The position numbers and the translations under genes are program-made. From Symbiodinium kawagutii (lineage: Eukaryota > Sar > Dinophyceae > Suessiales > Symbiodiniaceae): 64,000 nt of DNA. The notes under the pieces were generated by a model. That model saw only the letters and a program-made list of their open reading frames with translations. It made no database searches and was not told where the DNA came from. Position 1 is the first letter of the stretch, and each line of letters opens with the position of its first letter. The stretch is from the NCBI GenBank assembly GCA_009767595.1, contig VSDK01020618.1, forward strand, positions 261,306 to 325,305, written 5' to 3'. Below are positions 8,247-19,900 of this stretch, in pieces.

Positions 8247-10846
8247 ATGTCTGGAGATGAGAAGGAAAACAAAGCTTTTCCTGAACAGGAACCTGAGAAG
8301 GATCCTGAGGACAAACAAGTTGTGCCAGTGGAATCATCTCCATCGAAGTCGGCCACACCGAAGAGAAAAGCAAGGTCTCCTAAGTCAAAGGCAAAGAAGG
8401 ATACTCCAAAGAAGGGAAAGAGTGATGACAGGGAAGAGAAGAAAACAAAAAAAAATCTAAAGGATGAGAAGAAGGAGGCAGATAAAAAGAAAAAGGACAA
8501 GGAGAAAAAGAAAAAGGAGAAGGATGCAAAGGATCCTGTGACAAAACGTCCTGCTGCCAGTCCGAGGTCCACAGGACCAATGAAGAAACCCAGTGCCAAA
8601 GGAGAGACAACTCCAAAGGGTGAGACGAGTTCGAAGAACAAAGACCCAAAGGGTGTTTCGAAGGATGCAAGCACAAAGCAAGGCAAAGGAACCAAAGGGG
8701 GAGACATGTCTTGGAAGCAGCCTTTGAAGGCTATGGAAGTGGAGAAGGAAGACATGGAAGAAGCAGAGGAAGAGAAGAAGGAGAACGACCCTGAAGTCGA
8801 CTTGGAATCCTTTCAGGTGGCCCAGGCTGATGTGAAGGATAGATCCAAGAACTTCAAGTTCCAGCAGATGCTCAAGGGTTCTGATATACCTGACTATCTT
8901 CGACAGGAGTGGGACCGCACTTGTCAGTTGAAGACAGGAAGAGTTGAGGCTCAGAGACGAATCATCAACATGGCTTTCGACAAGGTGGATGGAAAGTTGG
9001 TTTTGTCTTTGGGCAAACCATATTTCGAGAACCTTAAGGACATTACTGTCTGGGGGGAGGGGAAACATTTGCTTCTATGATGTAATGTATTTGCTTACAC
9101 TTACTTGAGCCAACTCCATTTACTTGAGCATTTCTTTCTGTCCACTGCAGTTACAAGATGTTTACTTAAGTCAACTTCATTTACTTGAACATAGCTTGAA
9201 ATCAATGATATTTACTTAGCATTTACTTGAGTCAACAGGATTTACTTGAGAGTTATATTGCACTCAACTTCAGACAAAGGAAATGCACTTGAGTCATGTT
9301 TCATATAGCTGAGGAGCTTCTTAGATCATTTGTTTTCTATTTACTGGAGTTAGCTTCATTTACTGGAGAGATATTACATCATCCTTCACTTATTTGCTTT
9401 TAATTTCAACTAAACCAATTGACTAAACACTTCAACATCTTTTTTACCTTGAAATATCACCACTTTACCATTTATTTCTGTTTTAACAATTTTGGTTCTT
9501 AAAAAATACTTTGTAATTTGTTTTGCCAATCATGTTTTTTTTTCCCTTCCAGCAGTCACTGAGGATTTTGTTCTTCCTCATATATTCATCTCAAGTAAAT
9601 CATGAGCAAACACATCTCAAGTAAATGGCTTGCACAACAGGAGCAGTGGCACCAAACAGCATCGAAGAGCAAAAGTCTGACGTTACCCAAGTCGCTTTTC
9701 AAAGGTCAATTCAATTTGACCGAAGAGGCCTTTCAGCAGGGCCTTGAGGATGGGGATTTTGTGGCTGTCGAAACAAAGACAGGCAAGACCCATTTCGCAT
9801 GGGAAACCAATGAGCACTCGGAGAAGTTTGCCAAAAGAGAAAAACTCCAGTACAAGGAGGAAAAGGTTGGTGACTTCAAAGACAAGCAGGTCTTTGATCA
9901 AATGTCGAAGAACTGGAAGTTGGGCCTCTTCCAGTCCATCTCCACCAATCCTGAAGCTGCCTCGTCCAGGCCTGGCACCAAGAGGGTCAAGGCCATCATG
10001 GACAAAAACCAGCCCTTGAGTTCGGTGGACTGGGAGAAGGCTGAGCAGCAGCTGAACTTGGCCATGCCAAGTTTCGACACCTTGGCCCAATCCTGAAGCT
10101 GCCTCGTCCAGGCCTGGCACCAAGAGGGTCAAGGCCATCATGGACAAAAACCAGCCCTTGAGTTCGGTGGACTGGGAGAAGGCTGAGCAGCAGCTGAACT
10201 TGGCCATGCCAAGTTTCGACACCTTGGTGAAGCAGGCCAAACGTCACCTCCAGACCATTGGCCATGATCCTGAGGACAATGTCTTTATGACCTTGAGGCT
10301 TGTCAGCATTTATATGTTCATTTTACTTGAGAGTATTTTTCTTCAAAAAAATTATTTTGGATCTGGAGCACAAATAAATATTTTCTAGGTCTACTGAGCA
10401 CATCTCAAGTAAATGGTTGGCACTGATGGTGGATATGTTGAAGCAAATAAAACCTTACATACATTGCAACAAAACATTGAAAGTAAACTCAAGTAAACTC
10501 AAGTAAGAAGTTCACAAGTAAACTCAAGTAAGAAGTTTACAAGTAAACTCAAGTAAGTGTTGGCTAAAGAAAGATTTGTTTCAAGCAATGGCACTCAAGT
10601 AAGAAGTTCACAAGAGTGTGCTTATGACCAAAATGGTGGCAACTTAGGAAGACTTTGGTTCAGCAAGCAATGGGCTGCAAGGCGAAACTCGAGCATATGT
10701 ACCAATGGCGTGAATTCCAAAATGGCGAGAAAGTCACTTTGATTTCTTACGACTCAACCATGCTGGAAATGGCCAAGGCTGCCGAGCAATGTTCTGAACA
10801 GATTGCTGGGGTGGCAGGCCAGCTGCGTGCTAGGAACAAGAAGTGA
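8247..10846 (+). CDS. Transposon gene C: three-exon lysine-rich protein, disrupted by a tandem duplication
   Basis: Exon 1 (8247-9038, start MSGDEKENKAFPE) is a Lys/Glu/Pro-rich nuclear-type tail followed by a globular part (DIPDYLRQEWDRTCQLKTG). The intron 9039-9640 is GA–AG: AAG|GACATT...ACAACAG|GAG. Exon 2 (9641-10297) continues in phase with EQWHQTASKSKSLTLPKSLF and a beta-rich segment (DGDFVAVETKTGKTHFAWE). The intron 10298-10647 is GC–AG: TTGAG|GCTTGT...CTTAG|GAAG. Exon 3 (10648-10846) reads KTLVQQAMGCKAKLEHM to the stop at 10844. Both junctions preserve reading frame. Exon 2 contains a 142-bp tandem duplication that shifts the frame and produces a stop at about 10094, so this copy is broken. 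Similar proteins accompany dinoflagellate transposons; the function is unknown, possibly an accessory DNA-binding role. Confidence 0.6.
9095..9370 (+). repeat. TTTACTTGAG words within an intron of gene C
   Basis: Copies such as CATTTACTTGAGCATTTC, TTTACTTGAGTCAAC and TTTACTGGAG fill the first intron of gene C. They are in plus orientation like the arrays upstream. Confidence 0.75.
9945..10227 (+). repeat. Tandem duplication, 142-bp unit, inside gene C
   Basis: Bases 9945-10085 recur almost exactly from 10087 to 10227, both starting CCAATCCTGAAGC and ending CACCTTGG. The unit of 142 is not a multiple of three, so the second copy is in another frame. The near identity points to a recent event. 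Confidence 0.9.
10395..10610 (-). repeat. CTCAAGTAAA word array (reverse orientation)
   Basis: The second intron of gene C carries repeated AAACTCAAGTAAGAAGTT and CTCAAGTAAATGG, the reverse complement of the TTTACTTGAG word. Two more reverse copies lie at 9588-9625, at the end of the first intron. Confidence 0.8.
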
Positions 10847-10984
10847 TTTGCTTTGCTCTAAGCTGGTGCAAAAGTCACAAGAGTTTGTGACACGTTTTGG
10901 ACTGATGGGCCTTGGCATCCTCTGATGCTTTCAGCCTGTCTTTGGAGAGCTGGAGATCTCTGCTGGTTTCAAAAAATGTTGCAA

Positions 10985-11300
10985 GATTTACTTGTGACTT
11001 GTTGAATGGACAACTTGCTTTTACTTGAGGCTCCTGGCAACTGATTTCTGAGACACAAGTAAATGAGGACCAACTCAATACAAGCAGTCATGGCACAAGT
11101 AAACGAGGCACAAGTAAATGAAAGGCTAAACTGAAATCCCTGCTATTTCTGAAACACAAGTAAATGATTCCAACCATGAACTTTGATTTTTTACTCTGGC
11201 TCAAGTAAATATTGTTCCAGAAAAACATACGAAAATATTTACCTGAGTTACCAAAGCCACAAGATATGTTCTGGAGAAATGTTTACTTGTGAAATTTACC
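10985..11300. repeat. Mixed-orientation TTTACTTG/CAAGTAAA words
   Basis: Between gene C and the transposase the word occurs first as TTTACTTGTG and TTTACTTGAGG, then as CACAAGTAAATGA and CTCAAGTAAAT, then again in plus form at about 11280. This is the only block where both orientations mix closely. Confidence 0.7.
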
Positions 11301-11412
11301 TGTGAGCATTTGAAATTTTTCATTGCAGCATTTTGCTCAACACTAGCTTTTGCTAAGCATTAGCCAATTCTGACTTTCTTTGTTTCACTTTTGTGCTTGC
11401 AGTTAGAAAGTA

Positions 11413-13464
11413 ATGGACACATGTGGACCTGCACGAAAAAAAAAGAAAAGGAGGAATCAACCAGAGGAAGAGAGCTCATGAGAATGAGATGATGGCAGAA
11501 TCCCTGCTCCAAGGCTTGCTCATGACATCCTTAGCTCAGGGCTTGCTGTCTGGCGTTCAGGTGCATGCAATTGCCAAAGCAGCAAAGCATGACATGGATT
11601 TGGTTGCTGAAGGATATCGCCTTCCCAAGCTTGAACAGCTGGCTGCCATCGAACACAGCAAGAACTTGAATGGATCTGTTTTCAATATGCTGAGAAAAGA
11701 AACTGGCTTGCCAAAACCGACTGATTTTTATATACCCATGAAGGGTGCTGACCCCAATGTGGCTTCTTCGTCCATCCTATTACCACACGAACTATTCGCA
11801 TCATTTTATCAGAATGAAAATGGATGGAGACGATCGATTTTACCTGACAGTGGTAGTTTGCAGTCTTTTTGGAAAACATTCAGTGGACACCCTTGCATGA
11901 ACCGACATCCTGTGAAATCCAGAATGGATTGGACTCAGTGGTGGGTGGCATTGAGTATGCATGGAGATGAAACTCCAATCACTGGGGTGGGCAAGGTGTG
12001 GTGCCAAAAGGCTTTGATCCTATCATGGAGTTCCATGATGGCTGTGGCTCATGGAAACGAAACTGTCGACTGCAACATTTACATTCATGGATTGTTTGAG
12101 AAATTTATCCTTCCTGACACAGATGCAGCTTGTGGTACCATGCGAACACTGTGGAAAATCTTGCATTGGTCTTTCATGAGCATCTGGCAAGGAACCTGGC
12201 CTTCCCATGACTGGCTTGGAAATAGGCCAGTGAGTTTTTTTTCCTGTTTCTCTTTGAACAATAAGTCATTTACCTTTTATTGTTTTTGTCTAAATAAAAA
12301 TCAAAATATATATGATTTTTTTATTGATATATATAACTGCAAATAAAGATACCAACAATATTATGTGAGCTAAATTTACTTGAGGTATCTATTTCTAACA
12401 ATTTGATTTTGATTTGCTAAACCCTGAACCTTGCCAGGTTTCCACGAGGAAGTGACGAATGGAAGAAAGCGGGATCACAGCTTGCTGGTGGCTTTTATGG
12501 CTGCCTTCTCCAACTGGTTGGAGATTTAGATTATTACGCCAGCTATTTGCAAGTACCTAGATGGAGTCTCCACAGTGGCCCTTGCAGCCAGTGTCGATGT
12601 ACATTCAATGGACCCATGAGTTGGTTAGACAACCGAAAGAACAGTCCATGGCAGAATGCTTCCTTGACCACCCAGAATTGGAGGACACACTTCAATCCTA
12701 GTTGTGATTTATTTCGGCTACCTGGGATCTCAGCCTTGTCTGTGACCCAAGATTACATGCATTGCATGTTTCTAGGTTGGCTACAATACCTTTATGGAAG
12801 CTGCATCCATATACTCGTCTACGAGTGCTACCCTGCAGGCACTCCTTTGGCAAACTTGTTCCAAATTGGCGAATGGATCAAAAATTTTCAGCAAAGAAAC
12901 GAGACTACTCACAAGTGGAGGAGAAAGTGGGACAAACTGTCTGTCTTCACTACCAAAGCTTTCCCAAAACTGAAAGGAAAAGCTGCTGACATTTATGGCC
13001 TGGCTGCAGCCATGTGGCATTTGTGGCAATGCAAAATGAATCCGGATAATTTACAGCATCGACAAGTGCAGCTTTTGCTCAAGTACAATTATCAGATCGA
13101 TCAAATTTTGCAAGAATTTCATCCCAGGTATGGATTTCTAGCCATTCCTTTGCAGGAGGCTGACTCCTTGTTCGAACTCGGTCTTACTATGGCGCAACTT
13201 CATGTTCAATTGATGAATTATTATGAAAGCCAGGATCTCAAGCTGTTCAACATCACAGCAAAAAGTCATTTCGTTTTGCATTCACTATATTATGCAAGGT
13301 GGGTGCATCCTTGCCTGGTCTGGTGCTTTCGTGGCGAAGATACAATGAGAAGAGTGGCTACATTGTGGAAGAGTTGCTTGACAGGATGTAAACATTGGCA
13401 GGTTTCAAAGCGAGCAGCTTGGAAAGAACGCCATTTGTTGCACCTTCGAAGCAAGCTAGGTTGA
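11413..13464 (+). CDS. DDE-type transposase, CACTA/EnSpm-like, two exons
   Basis: Exon 1 runs to 12225, the intron 12226-12437 is GC–AG (AATAG|GCCAGTG...TTGCCAG|GTTTCC), and exon 2 runs 12438 to the stop at 13464. The splice keeps phase and reads LGNRFPRGSDEWKKAG. Family landmarks are SMHGDETPITGVGKVW, LVGDLDYY, TQDYMHCMFLGWLQYLYGS and CFRGEDTMRR. I read the Asp residues of GDE, GDLD and DYMH and the Glu of GED as the likely acidic metal-binding positions. The enzyme would cut and join the element ends in the nucleus. The ATG at 11413 (MDTCGPARKKKK) is in a different frame from the main exon; a run of nine A at about 11434-11442 sits where the frames part, so this copy may carry an A-tract frameshift. 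The main frame alone starts at a GTG at 11423. Confidence 0.7.
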
Positions 13465-13876
13465 TCAAAAAAATGCTGCCTGTTTTTTCATGAGTGGTTC
13501 TGCAACATTGGGAATGCATTTACTTGAGGACAAGGCATGTTTACATGAAGAGAAACCACATTTGTGTGCATTTACTTGTGAAGACGAAACATGTTTACAT
13601 CAAGAGCAACCACATTTGTTTGTGAAAGAAACAAGTATCAAATTTGGATTTGTTGTCAGAAAAAAATATATTTTTCCTTTTTTTGAAAAAAAATAACAAA
13701 ATTCAAAATAGCTCTTATGCAGTTCTTATGCTGTTTCTATGTTTGCCAAAATCTGTCTTATGCAGTTTCTATGCTGTTTCTATGCTGTTTCCTCTTTGCA
13801 GTTCAATTTACTAATTTCGGCCTGGTTAGTAAATTTTATTCCTAAATTCATCGATTTTACTAAATTTACTAAAAAT
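13465..13876. repeat. Right subterminal region of the DNA transposon
   Basis: No gene is seen. The region holds a few TTTACTTGAGG/TTTACTTGTG words (13516-13620), an A-rich stretch, TATGCAGTT/TATGCTGTTTC repeats (13712-13803) and then AT-rich TTTACTAA words leading into the terminal repeat. Confidence 0.7.
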
Positions 13877-13905
13877 GTAAATTTACTAATCTAGCAGTGT
13901 TAGGG
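13877..13905 (-). repeat. Right terminal inverted repeat of the DNA transposon
   Basis: Exact 29-base reverse complement of 2262-2290, ending CTAGCAGTGTTAGGG and followed by TG, the same dinucleotide that precedes the left end. Confidence 0.9.
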
Positions 13906-13907
13906 TG

Positions 13908-16900
13908 ATGAAGATGTAGAGGTTGCAGCGAAAGCTGGCCGCTCCGAGGGACAGGTGCCAGGAACCCTGCCCACCAATGATGTGCCAACGAAACCTCCCG
14001 AGAATGCTCCTCAAAACCCCGATGATCTTCAAAGGGCGTTGGAACGTGCTATGGTTGAGGATTTGAAAGAACAGAATGCTATGCTACAGATGGAACTCCA
14101 GCAACTACGTAGCCAACAAGTAGCTGGGGAACAGGTGGATTCTTCAACTTCGTCATGGTCGGTGATCCCGGGAAATCATGGTGATGATAGGATCCGTGGA
14201 AGATCGGAGTGCAGAACCCCTCGAAAGATGGCTCGCCGCACTATGGAAGCGAATCCACCGAGGTTTACACCCAATGGGACCCAGGTGCCCCCAGATACAC
14301 CATCTACAGGTTGGGACCCGGTCCCACCACCATTGGTTCCACTGCCACCGGTGCCACCTGTGAGTGGCTATGATCCGCACCATGTGTCTGGAAAGGGTGC
14401 TCTCAAGGGAGATCACATTTGGGTGACCGGGCAACCACGTACTATGACCCTTTGGCTAGAGAGGGAAGTCCAGGCATTGCAAGCTGCTCTGGATGAACAG
14501 AAGGGTACCCCGATGTTTCGGGAACCGCATGCTCCGAAGCAAGGGGTCTCTGATGCTACTTCGGCTGGGGCAGTGGTCGACCGATCTTCGCGCTATCGTG
14601 ATGATCTTGCGCGTCCTGGTGACCTTCCTGATGCTCGGGCTGATGGCAGTGCAGTGCTTGGAGAAGTTTTGCATCATGGTCGGGCGACTGCATTGCGTGG
14701 TGAAGTCCTTCAGCAAGATCGGGCTTCTGCAGCAGCGGTGCTTGGTGCTGAACCCCTCCAAGATCGGGCTTCTGCAGCAGCGGTGCTTGGTGTTGAACCC
14801 CCTCACGATCGGGCTTCCATTCGCAGGCACGGAGAAGTATGGCAACCAGTTCGGGCTGCGCATGATGAACCACCTCTTCGTGGTCGGGCTGTGGCAATGG
14901 AGCATGGACCTGCTGGAGGTGGCGAAGGACATGCCGTCGCACCATCGATGATGGGTCCCAATCCTGCGGCTCTTAATCAAGCTGCTCGTGAAATCAATGA
15001 ACGGGACGAGTACCAGCGGAAGATCGAGCAGTACAAGACGGCTGAAGGTGGCTATGGCTTTGGCTATCCAGGTGCGACAACTGCCTGGGGTGCGGAGCCA
15101 ACCCAATCGGCATTGGACCCTCGGTCGCCCTACTGGATCCCTCCTCCTAATGGTGGCCGAGAGATCGAGGTGGTGAGAGACGATGCAGATGCTGACGCCG
15201 CACGAACTCCTGGTGGCCGTGCTATGTTGGCTTGGGAAGGTGGCTCCAACAACAAGATCGAACTCCCGGAGCTGCCAGCGGGTGCTTTACCCTTTTTCTT
15301 GGGGGATTGGCTGACGGTCATCACACCGTTGATGCGGGATGTCAGTCAAGTGTCAGCGATCTGGTGGGAACGCACGAGGTCTCGGGCTATGGAACTGTAC
15401 AATGTCTGGAAGCAGTGTACGCCTCTGGGCCGGGTGGGACTTACTCCGGTGCTGCCTCGAGAACTTCAAGATGCTCGATTTCAACGAACAGAGCAGAGGG
15501 GAACCAGTTTGCTGCTCCGAGCGATCCCAGCTGACCAACAGCAGGCTATCATAGCGGCCCGTGAAATGAATTCCACAGCGATCTTGTTTCGACTCCTGAT
15601 CCGCTTTCAACCTGGAGGAAGTGGCGAAAAGACGCTCCTGTTGCAGAAGCTGACGAAGCTCGATGAGTTCAGCGACATGATGGGCCTCACTGGAGCTATT
15701 CGAGGATGGCGCCGCCACTACCAGCGAGCTGTGGAAGTGGGTGCGGTGGTTCCAGACGGGACCTTGCTGCTACAGGCCTTGGAAGTTGGCATTCAGCAGA
15801 TTGCTTTGAAGGATAGCCAGGCCACCTTCAGGCTCGCACAGGCTCGGTCGCAACTTGGCGTGGATGAGCAGCCAACACAGGACCGTGTTTGGCGCCTGTC
15901 GCAGTGCATCCTTGCCGAAGCGGAGACCCTTTCCTTGATGAGTTCTTCGGCATCTTCCACTCCGGTGCCTGCCACACCCATCACTCCTATCAAAGTGAAG
16001 CAGTTGGATGCCTCACCTGGTGGACCTGGCGGACCATCGACACCAGCTACGACTACTACCACCCCGGACCGTAAGCCAAAGGCCACGCCCCAGGAGACTC
16101 CTTGCCGATGGTTCAGCTCTTCTGGCGGCTGTCGCGCAGGAAAGACTTGTAAGTTCCTGCACTCGTGGGATCAGGTCTCTGACAAGGCCGCTCGGTGTTG
16201 GTCCTGCGGCAGTCTTGAACATAGAAAGAGCGAGTGCACTGCCAAGGGGGCTTCTTCAACCAAAGCTGGCGATCCAGGTGCTGGATCGGGGGGAGGCAAT
16301 GGTGGAGGCAATGCTGGTCCTGGGAGGGGGAGAGGAAAGGATTTTTCCAAAGATGGTCGCAAAGGTGGAAAAGGTGGAGGTGGTTCTGGCTCTGGACCAA
16401 CAACAACGACAACGACACCTGGGGCATCGTCAGGCACACCTACTACCAACTCAAGTGAGGCTGGTCAAAAACCAGCTGTCCAGGAGATCAAGGTCGACAA
16501 CAAAGAGCCGGGAACGGATGGTCCCAACGTTGCAACTGGCGGCGGGAAACCTGGAGCTGGTGATCTTCTAGCTGAGGCCACAAATCTACTTCGATCACTT
16601 CGCATGCCGATGAACCTCAACGTGATGAAGGTGTCAGAATGTGGCACTGGGCGGGACCATGTTCTCCTAGATAGCGGCGCAACTCATGGACTGCGGCCAG
16701 CTCTTTCAGAGGAAGAATGGCAACAAGCCCAGGAAGTGAGTGTCAGCTTAGCAGATGGCCGCACTACGAGCTTGAGGCTCAAACCTGGCACTAGGCTGCT
16801 GCTTTCGGATCCCAAGGCTGAGATGACTACTGCTACCTGGATCGTTCCAATGGGAGGCCTCACTGAGATGCAGTACAAGGTCACTTGGACGGATGGTCAA

Positions 16901-19900
16901 TGCCGCCTTCAAGATCCAAAGGGGCTTGAGATTCCTGTGGAACTTCAAGGTGGATGTCCAGTGGTGGCGATGGCGGTGGGAAGAACCATCTTGGAAGAGA
17001 TGGAAGCCTATCAACGAGCTCAACATCGTCGACTTCAGATGATTCGGGCTCTGGTTCTACATGCTGATGAAGTGTCAAAGGATCAGCTGTCCATGGACTT
17101 GGCGCTTCTGGTCAAGTTGAAGGATCTGTTCCCGCATTTGCCGATGGAGGTGTTGGAGCGAACGGTCCCAGCCTATGATCAAGGCTTGATGAATGACCTT
17201 GGTGCCGTTCTCCCATGGAATAGACGAAAGAGGAAGCGCTTGCAGAGAGCGACCAACGTCGTGGTGCACTTCTACTCAGGTGCAAGTAGCTCCTATTGGG
17301 AGAAAGCCCTCAGCAATCACAACACCGAGGTTTTGTGCTTGGATCTTTTAGCTTCCACTCCATCCAATATGCATGAGCCCGCAGTGTTCTGGTACGTCAT
17401 GAGCCTCATGATGTCGGGCCGGGTGAAAGCAATTTTGGCAGGACCGCCATGCCGTACGGTCTCGGCATTGAGATTTCAAGGAGACCAAGGGCCTGGAGTA
17501 GTGAGGAATGAGGACCATCCATACGGCTGTCCCAACATCACCCCAAAGGAGGCGGACCTTGTGTTGGATGACACGGCCTTGTGGTTGCGAGTTTTGTTGG
17601 CCTATGCTCTATGTGTAGACAGCCGAAGGGATTTGAGGCCGTCAGCTCCGGCCACAGCATTGGTGCTTGAGCAACCAGAGGATCCTGCTCACTACAGGGC
17701 TCCTGAAGATGTGCAGAAGTTCCAGTACATGTCGATGTGGCGGACCAGGGAGTGGCAAGACTTCCAAGAACGGTATGGCATTCGCTTGATCAACTTTGAT
17801 CAGGGCACTATGGGTCATGAGGTGAGGAAACCCACCACATTGGCTATCACGGTCGAGGAGTTGAGCCAGTTGGACGAGATGCGGGGTGGTCCTATGAAGC
17901 TGCCTCCGAAGAAGCGCTCCATGATGACGATGCAGGAGAGGTGCAACCACTCCAAGGAATGGGCTTCATGGGCACCGGGTTTGAAAGCTGCATTGGTTGT
18001 GGCCTTGCGAAGGTGGCTGGATGAAATGGATCGCTCATCGATGCCTACATCCCGGGGGAGTTCTCCGGCATCATCGTCAACGAGAGCGGCGGTGAGACCA
18101 CTTGGACCCGTTGAACTTCAGAGATGGCGGACCCATTTCCTCAACGACCACTACCCTTCGCGGCGTGACTGCCGCCACTGCGTGCAGGCAGCTGGCCGTG
18201 GAAAGCCGCATCGCAGACTGGCTCATCCGGAGTCGTATACTCTAGCAATCGACCTTTCGGGTAAGATGACCGAAGGAGTTGACCAAACAGGGAAGAATGC
18301 CCACTACATCATGATGGGGTGCTACACGTTCCCTGTTGACCACCATGGCCGTGCACTACTGGAACCACCATCGAGCTCTGATGACGGGGGAGATCAACCG
18401 CTTCCAAAAGCTGGAGAACCTCTTGGACCGCAACCAGACAGTGATGAAGCTGAGGATGGATGTGGTGACGGTGAGCTACCTGCTGAGGAACCTGATGTTT
18501 CATTGGCCTCTGATGAGATGCCGGGGGAGGATCCACAGGAGGACAGTGTCCCACCTCTTGCTGAGGCTGATGTCTTGGGGGAAGTGGAGGAGGATAGTGG
18601 GGAGCTGTCCACAGCAGAGCAGCGGGATCACCGTGCGGCGGTTTCGGCAAATGAAACCTGGACCAAGTTGATCAAGGAGTCCCAGAATGTGGCAGTGATC
18701 AACCTATCCTTTGCGGAAATTGTCCCATCGAGGAACTTGGTCCACATTCTTCCCGCACTTGCTCGTGTTCACGCACGGTTGAGGCAACTTGGCCTACCGG
18801 TGCTGCGCATCCATTCGGATAAAGCCAAGGAGCTGACTTCCTCGACGGTGGCAAGATGGGCAGCTGATCGTGGCATCGTCGTTACAAGTACGACGGGGGA
18901 CTCCTGGAAAGCCAACGGAAGATGCGAAGGAGAACTTGGCATCATCAAGCGACTGACCAGAACTATGATTACCAGCTCATCTTGCGATGTTGGTCAATGG
19001 CCACTTGCGGCTCGACATGCTGGTGAACGACGACTTCGAGCCCAGTTGAACAAGGCTGGCTGGCCGGCCGGGCCTTTGATGAAGTTTGGCCAGAAGGCAT
19101 GGGCATTGAAGAAATGGTGGGTCGATCGCTATGTTCCGTGGCGCAACATCCGGGAGCAAGTTACGATTTATGGGCCATCCATGAATTCGTCTATCACAAG
19201 CCCTGCCTATTACGTCCAGAGTGAGGAGACGGGCCGCTACTTCTTCACCGATGACGTCGTGGTGACTGACCCTGATCAACCTACCGATGACAATGCTGAG
19301 GCGGACGACATCTACTTGGTGGAGCAAGGTGATGATCCTCCCGAACCCCCTTGGCCAGATCAAGAGCCCACTCATCGAGTCCATGGCAAGCAAAGCCCCT
19401 CTCAACCTGCACCTGTGTCGATGCAAAACATCGAGGGGGAGGCCGTGATCATGAAGTGCCATGCTGCCAAATTTGAAACCGAGGACTCGGAGGTGGATAG
19501 TGAAAGCAGTTGGACCTTGGCAACGAAATCAAGTTCTGGGGCATCCCTCCCACCTGAATGGAGAGATCTCCGGGAAGACATCAAAAGGCTGGAGGTGCCT
19601 AAAAGCAAGGACGGTGGCTCAAGCCTTGCTACCTCCAGTTGGCAGATGATGGAAACAGAAAAGGAGAAGTTTCTTCGGGTGATGCACAAGAACATTGGAC
19701 AGTTTGTCACTGAGGAACTTTATCAACTGGATGCTTCCTCCGAAGAGCAGACCCTTTGGATGCCGGTGGTGACGGATGCGATTCGTCAACAAAAGAAGAT
19801 GGAACTGGATCTGAAGGAGATGGAATCTCGTAGGCATAAGGTGATGACCATGCAGATGGAGGAGGAATTCTTGGTCACCAAAACCATTCCATCGAAGGAA

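Larger units (their letters stand above)
2262..13905 (+). mobile_element. 11.6-kb DNA transposon, CACTA/EnSpm-like, inserted in a retroelement gene
   Basis: The segment is bounded by 29-bp perfect terminal inverted repeats that begin CCCTAACACTGCTAG and include the CACTG typical of the CACTA superfamily. TG stands immediately outside both ends (2260-2261 and 13906-13907) and fits a 2-bp target duplication. Removing the element plus one TG takes out 11,646 bases, a multiple of three, and joins the two flanking frames. Inside are tandem subterminal repeats, as in CACTA elements, and four plus-strand genes, including a DDE-type transposase. A 251-base assembly gap (7523-7773) lies within. Superfamily assignment is inferred from termini, subterminal repeats and transposase character; the exact boundary could shift if CACTG rather than CCCTAA is the true end. 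Confidence 0.8.

Noticed and set aside
2267-13900. Transposon ends at CACTG rather than CCCTAACACTG
   Set aside because: With CACTG as terminus the flanking triplets are TAA and TTA, which are not a direct duplication. The longer end gives TG on both sides and restores the frame.
14153-15106. Minus-strand frames opposite the copia Gag
   Set aside because: Mirror the coding repeats of Gag; codon usage and context favour the plus strand.
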